64,000 nucleotides of DNA from Vitis vinifera (taxonomy: Eukaryota; Streptophyta; Magnoliopsida; Vitales; Vitaceae), in NCBI RefSeq assembly GCF_030704535.1, contig NC_081812.1, positions 20,931,501 to 20,995,500 of the forward strand. Reading direction: 5' to 3'. Positions 34,178-46,900 of this stretch are shown here, piece after piece; within the stretch, counting starts at the first letter, position 1, and each line of letters starts with the position of its first letter. The translations under genes were made by a program, and so were the position numbers. Under the pieces are notes generated by a model. The model was given only the letters and a program-made list of their open reading frames with translations, had not been told where the DNA came from and ran no database searches.

Positions 34178-37100
34178 TCAAGTAGACATCTCTGAAAGGG
34201 ATTTTGTACTCTCCTCTTGATCCCTTTTCCTTGCTTCAGCTTCAAGTTTAGATTGATTGCCAATGGCATCAGATATAGCCTTTGGTAGCCAAAACCCAGG
34301 TCTCTCAAGGAATGGTGCTCGATCAAGAACCAAAGGTTCACGTAGAATTACCTCAATGCCATCATATGTCCACAATGCCAATGTTGCTTCACCTTTGAGA
34401 CCCAACGAGAACCAACCCAAGCCAGCTACTGCAATATCTATGCTGTTCACATCCCAGCTTGCTCCAGACACTTTGATTTCTTGCTCTTCCCATTTTCCTA
34501 TTTCTGAAACTCGATCCACTCTGACAGGAGGCTGAGATAAGAAACCAGCAAGAAGAAACATCTAAATTAAAATTTTCTGTAGGAACATTTAAGAGCATAA
34601 CAAATTCATGATAGCCACATAAGAAACAATGGAGCAGACACTTATTCCTGGATAACATGCATTTCTTTAAAATATAATCTATAGATCTGTATATCACTTT
34701 CATAAGTAGGATATTTTAGCAGTGTTACTATTTAACCACTATTGGGAAGAAAAATTCTTAGTTGGCATACAACTTTAAGTCATAATAGTACTTCAGTTGC
34801 AGGGTAAATCTTAACCTCCGTTTCTAATTTAGAACATCTCTTGATTTTCAAAGTTATTTTACTTTAAGAATAAAGGTGGCTATCACAGGGAACTTGATGC
34901 AGTTGGTTAAGCTCCAGCCTCCCCTAATTAAATCAAAGAACAAAATATTTATAAAATATCAAACTTGGGTTTTAACCAAGCAAATTACTATTTGATGCAT
35001 CACTGGACCAAAAGTTCAAAGTGCGGGTCCTGTTGAGAATCACACGGAACCATATGGAAAGTAATGACCCTACTCGTGCAAACCAATAGAGAGATTGCAT
35101 CTTTTTTTTATCAGAGAGAGAGGTTGCATCTTATTTGGACAATATATATCAATAAATTAATAAGTCTTATTTGATGGATGATAGGACCAAAATTTCAGGA
35201 GAAAGCAAAGACCAATAAGTGCCACGTGGAAGTCATAGAACCATATCAACAATGATAATACTATTTCTGCAAACTGATAGAGAGATGGTATCTTATTTGG
35301 GCAAAAACTTACCTGCAACCTAACTCCAACATGCTTTCTCCAGATTTCATCAGCATTTTCTATCTTCCCCATGTGTAGAGAAACATTTGGTGATGCCCAA
35401 ATTGTGACATAAATTGTTTCCACTGAAGCCTGATTAAGGTCTAATCTCATTAAGCCACCAACATGAACAGCCTGCCCAGCCTGCAAAGTAAACATGCAAA
35501 GCACATTAGATCCATCGGCAGGCTGTATTCTAATGGAACTAGTGCCTTCCAAATCGAATAAATACACCATGGTGTCTACAGATAGCAGCTTCCTTGCCAA
35601 TGATGTGATAAATGATCGAGAGAAAAATCACAAAACATAACACTAAAAATACTAAAAAGGAGGAAAAAAAAAAACTTTACATTTTCTACAGAAATATCAA
35701 GAGAGCTTAGTGTTATGATAAAAGATTCTCCAATTTGTTGACTCATGTTTTCTTAAGCATTCATCTTAATCCCATTTGTAATAGGACAAAGTTAGTATGA
35801 TTAAGAGAGTGAACATTGCACCTTAATGTGCAGTCAATTTAGATAACCCTTGGTCTTTTGTTGGATGCTCAAGCTACTTAAAATGTGACAATCTCTGACC
35901 TGGCAGACAAGCATGATTATCAAACCCATTCATCATGCCGAGTCTGGAAAAATTTTGAAAACCAAAGCTCACTTTATCAAATAAAAACCAGAACTTCAAG
36001 TGGAAGAACCACAAGAAGAACTAAAAGTTAATAATAAAGTCAGGTTCACATGTCCCTCAGATATCATTTAAAGACAAAAAAAAAAAAAAAAGTCCAGGGA
36101 TCTGGATTCAAATGGCATTTGTAGTGTTCTCCATGCCATTCAATACAACCGGGCATTAGATCTCTAAGTAGTTGTTGACAGCAGTCAAATTTTATATTAC
36201 TTATCATAAGCTTCTGCAAGTTATTCTCAGTAAGTACTTGATGAAACATTTGTGTTTCTATCTGTATAGAAAGATTTGGTCCTAACAAGGAAGCAGTTAT
36301 GATAACACACAACTTACCTTCATCCTATAAGTCCGAGGCTGTAGCTCCTTCCGTATCTCAGCCATTTTCTGCTCATCCCTATTCAATCTCATGGACATTA
36401 AATATGGATGGAGAAGCCCTGGGGTGTCATACATCTTCGCCTTGGCTGACAAAATCCCTCCAATTCTCAAAATTCCAAGAGTTGTCCCAGGAACAGCAGC
36501 TTCTGTAAGCTTTGTGAGTTTCACACCCTCTCTCTTTGCAAATGTGTTGATAAGAGTAGACTTACCTGCATTCTGAGACCCAATAACCCACACATTTCCA
36601 CGAGGGCCAGCCAATTCCTTGATAAAAGACAACAAATTTCTGACACCCAAATCCTTCCGGGCACTAACCAAATAAACCCCACTTAGCTTAGGTGCACCTC
36701 CAGCCTTGGCCCGATTCCGTACCCATCTATCTAATCTAGTTGGTGAAATTTGTGATGGGAGGAGATCAACTTTTGTGGCGACAAGAACAAGTTTAGGCAA
36801 TTTTCTACTAACCTTTGCCCCAACTCTGCTCCCCTCCAATGCCTTGAACAAAGACTTTGCTGCCCGTTTTGGAAATGAACCATCAAAGTCAACACAATCA
36901 ACCACCATAACTACAACTGTGGCATCAGCAGTCCCAGTGGGTTTCATCAACCGGGTAGCAATCAACCTATCAAAATCAAAATCGGGTATTAAGTTTTCGG
37001 CCATCTGGTTCTTCACTTGCCCGTAATTCCTCAAAGAATGGCACCTTGCACAAACTGTAACCTCCTCCCTCTCTTTCTCAGCCTCCCTAGCCATTCTCTT

Positions 37101-37862
37101 CTTCTCAGACTTTGAGACCCTCTTCTTTTTTCTTTTGTTAATAGTCTCCTCTGTAATATTACCATATCCAACACCTGCTGGAGCAAAACCATCCAAGTCC
37201 AGATCGTCATCTTCACCCTCCAACTCCGATTCCCACTCATCAGAATCCCAATCAAACTCATTGCCATCTTCCGTTCCCAAATTGCTTTCCTCCCCATCAC
37301 TTCCTTCGAATTTACTCTCAATATCATCCACAACATCCTCTTCTTCAGAACCCAACTCATCGACCCATAAACCCTCCATATCCTCCTGACCCTCTGGCAT
37401 TTCTGTTAGAGTCAACTTTCTTTTTTGATAATAACCAGGAAGATTTGGGTCTTCATCTTGCATATAAACTCCACAACCAGGACAAATTTGGCCATAGCTC
37501 TCATCCTCATCTTTTCCTTCACTCAAAATTGGGTTTCCACCAACTTTTCTTGGGTTTTTCCAATTATTTTTCTGTGTTTCTTGAATTGTGTATTTGCTCT
37601 TCACTGATAATGCAACAAATGAAAATTTGATGTCGTTCTTCCTGCTATTTTTTCTCATTCCTGATAAGAGAGTATTTCTAGGTAGTAGGCTTTGGTTTTA
37701 AAACAAGAAAATGGAGAAAATGAACAACGGAAAACTGAACTCACCTGTAAAAAGACGAAACGTTGCTGTTGAATTTCCTTCTATTACACCATCTTCGAAA
37801 AGCACCGGGCTAAGCTTTGCCCCCGTTGAATGGAGACTCACCGAAGATAACAAGATTGCCAT
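34178..37862 (-). CDS. BPG2: BPG2-like circularly permuted chloroplast GTPase (YqeH/NOA1 family), 4 exons
   Basis: Minus-strand exons: 37862-37745, 37660-36318, 35480-35313, 34531-34178; 660 residues. The first exon encodes a Ser/Thr-rich, basic N-terminus suited to a chloroplast transit peptide. Next come a zinc-finger pair (CPGCG and CARCH), separated by a long acidic insert and a Lys/Arg-rich stretch, then GTPase motifs in permuted order: TKVD (G4), SARKD (G5), GSQNAGKST (G1/P-loop), PGTTLG (G2), DTPG (G3). This permutation defines the YqeH type. The C-terminal part includes AGQAVHVGGLMRLD and ends in a Lys/Glu-rich tail. Known: BPG2 associates with chloroplast ribosomes and is needed for plastid rRNA processing and greening. 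The exon 1 donor and exon 2 acceptor (CTCTCTTATCAG/GA) are strong and fit in phase. Confidence 0.92.
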
Positions 37863-37964
37863 TGCTTCAGCTCCCGCCAGTGGCGCCGTATCTGCCAAGG
37901 CTGATTAGCTTGGATGAAAAGATAATAGATTTCGACAAAAGGGAAAAGCGCGAGAAAATCCTTG

Positions 37965-40795
37965 AGGCTGCGTTTGGTGGACGGAATAGAATGGGATACG
38001 ATAGGATAGGATATATCCTAGACGGGATTGGATATGTATTCTAGGATATGTGTATTCTAAAATTTTATATCTCGTTCTATAAAAAAATAGATATCTTGTA
38101 ATATAATTCTTAGGGATATGTTGGATATTAAATCCAATAAATATTATATCCTAGTATAACATATCCAAAAGTAGTACTTATATTTGAATTGTAAAATAAA
38201 TTTAAAATATAAATGAACTATTTATTATTTTCTAATATTTAAAACAAAAAATATATTACATTTCAATACTTTTTGTTTCAAAAAATATGAAATTTCTCTT
38301 ACAATTTAACAATATTCATGATTGAAATATTTAAACTTTATAAATAACAAACTTTTATATTATATTATTTAAAACATACAAATAATTAATTAATTATATT
38401 AAATAATACAAATGTAAATATTATTTCAAAATATATTTTATAAATATTTTAAAATTTTTATTTTTCATAAATGAGTAATATAATATATATGGTAGATTTA
38501 CGATTATCATATCATATATTTAGTTAAATATAAAATAAAATAAGTGAAAATAATTTATCTTATTCTATCATCGAGAAATATTTATCCTATATCATATTAC
38601 ATCCACCCAACCCAATATAACTTAAGATTAGGTTTAATCCACTAGATAAGATAGGATGAAGTATGTATAACATAAAATATCATATTTCATTTAATAGGAA
38701 ATATATACTAAAGATATGCATTTCCTAATTGATATAGTATATTTTGATATTAAATTTAATTAATATGATAACCTAAACTAACAAATCCAGTTGAATTGTT
38801 CCGTTGTACTATATATATTTGATTTATAAAATGGATAAAAATAAAATAAAATGGAATATATATTATTTTGCCATGTTTAAAATGTTTATATTTCAATATT
38901 TTTATATTTAAAAAAAAATCTTACTTTTCAATAATATTCATGATTAAAATATTTAAACTTTATAATTTTTTAAAAATTTTATGTTATCAAAATATATAAA
39001 AATAATTTATTATATATATAATATTTATATTATTTTATAATTTTTTTTAGTTCTTTTTCTTTACCATGATTTTAATTTTATAATAAAAATTATTTTTCAA
39101 AATAAGTAATATAAAAAATTAAATTTTGATAAAAGATAATAATAATTTATGATGCATGTGGTATGCATATCTTGTATATTGACCCAATATTAACATATCT
39201 TTGTATAAAGGCGATATAAAAAAATAAGATAAATAATATATCTCAATTGAACATAAAATAAAATAAATGACATAATTTATAGTATTTCATCACCAATCAA
39301 ACATAAGATAAATTATTTAATTCATATCATATCTTATACAATATACAATCAACCAAATATATTAAAAGATGCGAGATAAAATAGGATATGATATGTATGT
39401 TTTAAGATATCATTGTAAAATAATATTAATATATGTATTACACACACATACATATATATATATATTATTTTTTTAATATTGGATAAAATAATATAAAAAA
39501 TTTAATTTATGGAGTTTAGATATTTTAATTATGAATATTGTTAAACATAAAATGAATTTTACATTTTTTTAACATAAAATATTATAATGTGATATAATTT
39601 TTATTCTAAACATGATAAAATAATATATATTCCATTTTTTTTGTTTATTTATTTTAACTAAATATAATCATAATATAATATATCTCATTAGATTTATGAA
39701 TTTAGAATTTCATATCAATTTGATTTAACACTCGAAAAAAATATCATGTGAAAACATATCCTAACCCAATACAATGAGATATGATATTATAATATATATA
39801 GAATAGTCAACCAAATTTAGCCTAGTACGAGTATAGCATAATATATGATAGGATATGTATATTTTAAAATATCTCATCTCATTGGGTAGTAAATGCAAAT
39901 TTTAAGATATCATATATCATAAAGAAATGTATATCTCATGATATAACTTTCAATGAAATATAACGGATATTAAATTCAATAAACATAATATTCTACTATA
40001 ACATATCCAATGCGATATATTATATTATATTTATATTTAGTTTATAAAATAATTAAATATAATATATATTATTTTGTAATATTTTATCAGGTTGAATATG
40101 TGTTAAAATAGGTAATAGGATGACTTATCTTATCCCAACATAGAGTAGGATATGTATTCATACTATATCTAACAAATCAAACATAATTTAAGATTTGATT
40201 GGCAAGATAAGATAAATATATATATATTATAAAATATCATATACTAGAAAATGCATATTTTATGATATGATTTTAAGTGGGATATGATATGCCTTGAAAA
40301 TTAAATATAATGGATATGATATCTCAATGTAGTATATCCAATAGGATTTATTATGTTATGCTTATATTTAATTTATAATATGGATAAAATAAAATAAAAT
40401 GGAACATATGTCATTTTTTCAATTTTTAAAATAAAAAATATTGCATTATAATATTTTTTATTTAAAATATATGAAACTTCTCCTATATTTAACAATATTC
40501 ATGATTAAAATATTTAAACTTTATAAATAAAAAAAATTATATTATGTTATTCAATATATAAAATAATATATATATATATATATATATATTTTAGTTCAAA
40601 ATTAACTTATTTTATGTATAAATTATATAAAAAAGATAGATAATATATTTCATCATTAATTCTATCTTATGTTTAATTAAATATATGACATGATAATTAA
40701 TAAAAGATAAAATAATTTATTATATTTTATCCGACCAAGTAAGATATTATACGATATTTCATCTTTTATCGTATCCTATGCAGCCAACCAAAAGA
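37965..40795. repeat. 2.8-kb array of AT-rich repeat units (decayed non-autonomous DNA elements)
   Basis: No gene. About five diverged units of 400-700 bases share blocks such as AATATTCATGATTAAAATAT (38310, 38930, 40490), ATATTAAATCCAATAAA (38130, 39970), and GATATGATATG-type runs. One block is inverted (39512-39545). The outer ends are roughly inverted: GGCTGCGTTTGG with GGATACGATA on the left, and the reverse complement of GTATCCTATGCAGCCAACCAAA on the right. Internal junctions also look like ends (CCAACCAAA, TTTGATTGGC). Confidence 0.6.
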
Positions 40796-41279
40796 AAGGT
40801 TTGCCACAAGTATTTGTAGGCTCAAGGTAGGGTCTTCTATTGTCATCGTCACTAATCCATATTATTTGTCACAATTAATAATTCAATTCATTAATCAATT
40901 TTACATATTCCAATATTTAAAAATAAAATAAAATAAAATAATAGATTATAAAATCTTACTCGATTGAAAAAATGATAACTTCATCCACGACGGTAATAAA
41001 ATATACTCAATTTTATTTTTCTAAAAAAATTAAACTAAGAGGATCATAATTGTTGCTTATAAATGGACACGTCCATGTAACCGGACACGCGTGCTACGCA
41101 GGAGCAGCACATGTCCATGCAATGCACAAAGCATGCCACGTTTCCCACACGCTACCAGCACATCCACACTCCTACTGTGCTGGACATATATATATATATA
41201 TATATATGACTCCGAAATACTCCCACATTGCTTTATCCACAGCCCCCAGCATCCCATTCCGCAGGAAGAGGCGATATTA

Positions 41280-42041
41280 ATGAAATCTTGTATTTGTTCA
41301 CCTCCATGGGAGGTCCTCCTCCTGGTGGCTCACTACCTTGACCCAAAAGCCCTAGCTATATCATCCTGTGTCTCCAGGTCATGGTCCATCTCCATGTCCT
41401 CCGACCACCTCTGGCAGCCCATCTGCTCTGCCCACTTCCCCTCCCTCTGCAACCTCCGCGCCGCGGACCCCACCGTCCCCTACCGCCGCCTCTACGCTAT
41501 CGGCTACGTCTCTGTGAAGCGCCGCCTCCGGAGCCCCTCCAAGCCCCGGCTCTCCCTCGATGACGTCGTTTTCGCAATCGACGTCCAGTGCAGGGATTCC
41601 GGCATCGTGACCATTGCGAAACCGGCGAGCGACCTGGAGCCAGACCCCAACGGTCTGTTTCGGTTTGATATGGAGGTGTGCGAGCCGCCGAGGATGGCGA
41701 AAGTGTTGGCCGGAGTGAGGGTTATGTGGAGTGTGGTGTTGAAAGGGTGGCAGGGGGTCTTCTCTATGATGGAGTATAAGGGGAAGGGGAGCTTTGTTCC
41801 GGACGTGGAGGGGTGGTTCTCGAGTGAGCTGCCGGCGCCGGTGTGTTGCTCGGGTAGGGTGGGAAGTGGGCTGGTGGCGGATTTGAGGTTGGGGTTTTGT
41901 GAGGCTGAAGATGGGAGAGGAGGGAGGGTGAGAGTGGGGAAGGTGGGAGTGGGTGTGTTGAGTGTAGTGAGCTGGAGATATGTGAGTGTTGATGATGCTC
42001 TCAGGTACTTGCAGCATTTTCTTTCACCCTCTCATGACTGA
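41280..42041 (+). CDS. F-box protein (At5g04010-like), single exon
   Basis: 253 residues from ATG 41280. The F-box lies at about residues 8-50 (PPWEVLLLVAHYLDP, then LAISSCVSRSW, SSDHLWQPICSAHFPSL). This part binds SKP1 in SCF ubiquitin ligases. The C-terminal 180 residues form a conserved but unnamed domain with WSVVLKGWQGVF, SVVSWRYVSVDDALRYLQHF and no kelch or leucine-rich repeats. Layout and length match Arabidopsis At5g04010, which I recall next to PICBP. The middle of the gene is notably GC-rich compared with its surroundings, which also produces long antisense ORFs. The ORF extends further upstream, but the TA-repeat (41187-41207) there is probably the core promoter, so the ATG at 41280 is preferred. 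Confidence 0.82.
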   Translation: MKSCICSPPWEVLLLVAHYLDPKALAISSCVSRSWSISMSSDHLWQPICSAHFPSLCNLRAADPTVPYRRLYAIGYVSVKRRLRSPSKPRLSLDDVVFAIDVQCRDSGIVTIAKPASDLEPDPNGLFRFDMEVCEPPRMAKVLAGVRVMWSVVLKGWQGVFSMMEYKGKGSFVPDVEGWFSSELPAPVCCSGRVGSGLVADLRLGFCEAEDGRGGRVRVGKVGVGVLSVVSWRYVSVDDALRYLQHFLSPSHD

Positions 42042-43957
42042 TGAGTAGAAATGCACCTCTGCCTCAGTGTATATCTATAATGCCTCTATTTATATTATCA
42101 TGTTATTATCTACGTGTGCGCTTGAGAGTTGGGACTCTGTTTTTGTATTAACAAATTTTGGATGTAAAGTTTCAGCGTTTCAAGAAACCTAAATTTCCTT
42201 GGGTGAAAGTTAGAGCATGGTTTCAGTGTAAAACACAGAATGGAAAATAACAGTCTTTTTTATCGTTTTCTTCGTTATATTTAACTATAATTTAAAAATA
42301 AATAAATTGAATATTTGTATTAGAAGTTTAATATTAAATGAAATAAAATTGTAAGATACTGTACAATAAATAATTATAAATTATTTTGGTATTTAAAAAA
42401 TAAAAAATAAGGAGGAAATATAATATAATAATATAGGATAATATATTGTACAATGGTCCAAGGAAATTGTTGAGCTGGTTGGGCTCAATTGATTAAAATG
42501 GATTTTATACCCTCCTACTTTGAATAACATTTGATGTTCTAACCTTCAACCACCGTTTGTTTGGTTAGTGAAATTGTGAATTCATTTAATAATTCTAATT
42601 TATCTTGTATTATTTAAATCTAAAATTTGTACTTGGATTTTGTGATAATGTTTTTTTATCATTTTTTTATAAACCTTTGAGATGTAATCTAAAGTGTAGG
42701 ATATTGTTCAAGTGAAAAATCTAGTGTGAGGTGTTTGGACCCACAAAGTTCAATCTGAAATCATAGTGTGAGGTGTTTGGAGCCACAAAGTTCAATCTGA
42801 AATCATAATTCAATTATAATGTTTGAGAGTTTTTGTTAAAAGTCTTAGATTAGTAAAACCTTTACTCATTTAAGAGTTTGAGGAAAATGGACATAGACCA
42901 ATCGATTACATAAAATCATCATAAAATTTTGAGTTTGCAATTTTATTTTTCTACTCTATTTATTTCATATGCGTTTTTTTTTTCATCATATTTATTACAT
43001 AATTGTATATACATAATTGTATATATAGTTGTAAGGTAATTAGCTTAGGTTGGTTTAACTATAATCCTAACACATGAGAATATACAATATATATAAATTC
43101 TTATAAATTTATAAAATTCCTTAAATGAGTGTATAAATATGTTGTTTTTTATTTATTTATAATTTTTTTATGAATTATTTTTAAATGAGTTAGAAATCAA
43201 GATTACGAGGAAATATTTTAAGCTTTTTTAAAAAAGTATTGATTTTTAATAAAATCCATTTAATTAATTATATCAAAACTTTAATTTTTTTATATGAAAA
43301 TTTTAAATTTTATCTTAAACAAATTATTAATTAATTGGTTTTTATTTTTAATAAAATAATTACATTTTTATGAAGAGGTCAATATCAATATTTACCAATA
43401 TTGTTATTTTTTAATAAAAAAATATAATCTATGCTTTTATGATGATACTTGTATTAATAATTTGATTACAAATTATTTACTTTAAAATTATCTATAATTT
43501 TAAATTTATTTATTTTAAAATTATTTTTATTTTTAATAAAATAAAATTGAATTTAATGAATATTGCATTTTTAATAAAGTTTTAGTTGAATTTAATTATT
43601 TATTAAAATAGATGTTCTAATTCTTAGTTTTTTTTATTTATCATATAATAATTTTTATTAATTAAAATTTTATTTATTTGAATTTTAATTTTAACCATTT
43701 AAAAGCATGACCACTGATAATTAAATATTATAACAAGTGAAATTTTAGTATTGAAATATAAAAAATAAATTAAAAGGAGAATATGATTTTAAGCAAAACC
43801 ATGGTAATTGACCGCCTGTAGTGTCAAAAAGCATGTCGGTTTAGGTGGAAACTGTACTAAAATAGCACTGTACCGTATTAAAATTACGATAGTACCATTT
43901 TCTTCCCGCCTATTTAAGATCCTCGATCCTTCACAATTCATTCGAACTCGGAAGGAC
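42042..43957. other. Intergenic, AT-rich
   Basis: No gene seen. Contains a 42-base tandem duplication at 42722-42805 (TAGTGTGAGGTGTTTGGA, units at 42722 and 42764). The last 150 bases form the promoter and 5' UTR of the next gene. Confidence 0.65.
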
Positions 43958-46900
43958 ATGGCGCCAAAAAAGAGCTTACAGCACTCATCAATTCCAATCG
44001 GTAAATCAGAAATCAAAACCCTAGGAGACTCTAGGTTTTCTAATCGAAAGATTTTGATGGCAATGGATTTCAAATTTTCAGGAAATTGCGAGATCTCAAT
44101 ACAAGGAAAGGCTACCTGCCAATCGGATCCAAACTGCCTTCTCATTTCTGCATCTAAAAATACAAAAATAAAAGTTTCAGGTACTGGTTTTTATTTGTTA
44201 GAGATTTTGGTTTCTTTTTGCCTCCTAGAACTGATTTTGGTTCGCTCTATTGGGATGATGGTAAAATGAAGAAAAAAAACTGAAAAGGGAGGCGAATGTT
44301 GAAATTTTTATTAATCTTGAATGCTGCTTTTTCTTTCTTTTTCATTTTGATGGTCTGTTATTGATATTGATGTCGAATACTGGAAGGGATTGAAGGAAGA
44401 GAAGAGGATTGAAACATTGAATCTTGAAATTTTCATCATTCTTTACTCTATAGCAGGATTTTTTTTTGGTTTTTTTCATTAATCTTGAATGTTAAGATTC
44501 ACTTTCCTTTTTTCAGTAGGATATACTGTTTTTTAATTGGTCTGTTTGGTTGATGGGAAGATGATGGGAGATACAATAAAAAATAAGGTTTGAATCTTGA
44601 AATTTTCACTGATCCTGAATCTTGAAATAATGCTTTATTATCATTTTTTTTATATTATTTTTGCTCAATATTGAATATCGAATTTCTTTTTCTTTTTATA
44701 TTTGGTGAGACTGATATTAATTGGTCCAATGGAAGAACAAGAAATTGAATCTTTCAATCTTGAAATTTTCTTTTCTTGGCACCCAGGTAAACTGCAATTT
44801 GGATTAATGTAAAAATAGCAGAATTTAATTTTTATTTCCTTTTTTGTTTTCAGTTCAAGAGCATTAATCTTAAAACCCTAGAAGTGGTTGCACGTGTTTG
44901 ATGGTTTGGATTTAATTATGGTTTCTTTTGTTTTCTTGACAATCAAACTATCGTGAGTCTTGTTGTTCTGAGTAGAAGTTTTGTAGAACTTTTTGCTAAA
45001 TGTGTCTTGATCAATTTGGTTGCTGATGAAATGAAGGAAAAGAAAAAGAATCGATAGTTGAACTTTTGAACTTTTTATTATTTTACATTTGAGGCAGGGA
45101 AAAAAGGAAAAATGAGAAGATAAAATTCAGAATCTTCCTTTTAGTCTGGTTGCTTAGCAACTAAATGTTCATGATGTTATTTCCGCTTTGATTTGAAGTC
45201 TGATTATTATCTCTTATTGTTTGCTTTATTGTATGTATCAGTAATGGAAGACGTGGATGGCAAGAATTGCAATGATCTTCGGCATTTGAGATTGGAAGAA
45301 AGTGGTATAGGTTTTTTCTCATCTTTTTTTTTTTCCTGATATAATTTTTTTTTTGATCTTGGTCTTTGTTAGAGTGCATGATAGACATTGTAAGTCCAAA
45401 TGCTATAAGCTTAAGCTTTTAGGAAAATTGGTTGTTCAACATGGTATAAGAGTCTCGTTTGGGGAAAGGCCATGTGTCCATATGTTTATGTCCCCAATTT
45501 ATTAAGTAAGCCTAAAAAGAAGCTGATTGTGGTTGTTTGCCTATGGGCTTGTGTTTCTCCATGTGTGTGTACGGGTTGCAGTGAGTGAGGGTGTTAGAGT
45601 GCATGATATATATTGTGGGTCCAAATCCTACTAGCTCAAGCTTTTAGAAAAATTGTTTGTTCAATAGTCTTGAATATTTGAATTTGTTGTTAGTCCTTGC
45701 ATTTGCATAACTTTATTTCCAGGTCTTACCTTGTTTGTTTGTTTTACTTCAGTGAAAGCAGAGAGAACATCTTTTGGGGATGAGTACTTCTTTTTGCTTA
45801 TTAACCCTAAGGATGTCTGTAGCCAAAGCAAATCTCTTCTTCAGGTAACATCTATTTGTATAGGTGCATGGTACTTGGATATGGGAAATAGAATGTCTGC
45901 TTGATAATTATCTGTGACCTGTGAATGATGAGTGTGTGTAGAGAGATGCGTGAACAAATTGTCAATTGCATGAGGACCGAAGAGCTACACCATATAAATC
46001 CGGCTAGTTCGCTGCCCAATTTTTTACTCTCTCCTTGAAGTTATGATTCCTAGGTCTGGTGGCTATGGATAGAGTATCTAATGAAAGCTCCTCGCATCAC
46101 ACCTTTCATCCAATGAACAAAGAATTTCAGGCAAATCACATCAAAATATGGTGCACCTCTCCATTTCATTTCATCAGGACCTTAGCACTGAATTCTGAAC
46201 CAGGCATTTTAGCATCTTCTTTCTTTCTAACAAATGATAGTAGTAGTGATTACATGGCTGAGTATGCATTGTAGCATATTCAGCCACACAACCAAGAATA
46301 GAACATATCAGTTGCAAGTCACATTGCATAGGTTTCACTGCAGTTGCTGAGTTAGCCATCCTCAAAGTAAAGCGGATCCTAGATTCTAGATCTTGTCCTT
46401 TCATGCATTTGGAACATTGGTTACCATGTCTCCCTGGTTTTTTTTTATTTTTATTTTTATTTTATGTAGATGTGTGTATATGTGTATTGGAAATTATATT
46501 TGCATGCATTGTGAATTATATTTATTTGCATGTATTGCAACTCGTGTTGCCATAGAGTGGATGACATGATTTATTTCTTCCACACAAAAAAAGAAAAAAA
46601 ATATAAAAGAAAAGTAACAAATAAACATAAATGCTCATTTGTTATTTCTCTTTTTCATGTTTTTAGGTATTATTCTCTTTCCCAATTCAGTGATATTTTC
46701 CTGTTGAAGTTTTGGTTCAGTGTCATGTCACACACATCCAATTAGCTGCTTTATTTGTTTATTTTTTCATTTAATATCTACAGCTATCTTAAGCTTGTGG
46801 CTGTTTGGGTTTGTAGGAGGTATTGAACATATACAAGGAGGAGTTGCCTGCAATGAATTATGCTGCAAATACTGGGAAAGAGTCAATGTTCCTTGAAAGA

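Noticed and set aside
35481-35600. Upstream extension of BPG2 exon 3
   Set aside because: Family alignment starts at AGQAVHVGG and a strong acceptor (ACTTTGCAG/GC) lies there; the extension is intron.
41379-42017. Antisense ORF of 212 codons across the F-box gene
   Set aside because: Product of the GC-rich coding strand; His/Pro/Arg-rich with no recognisable domain.
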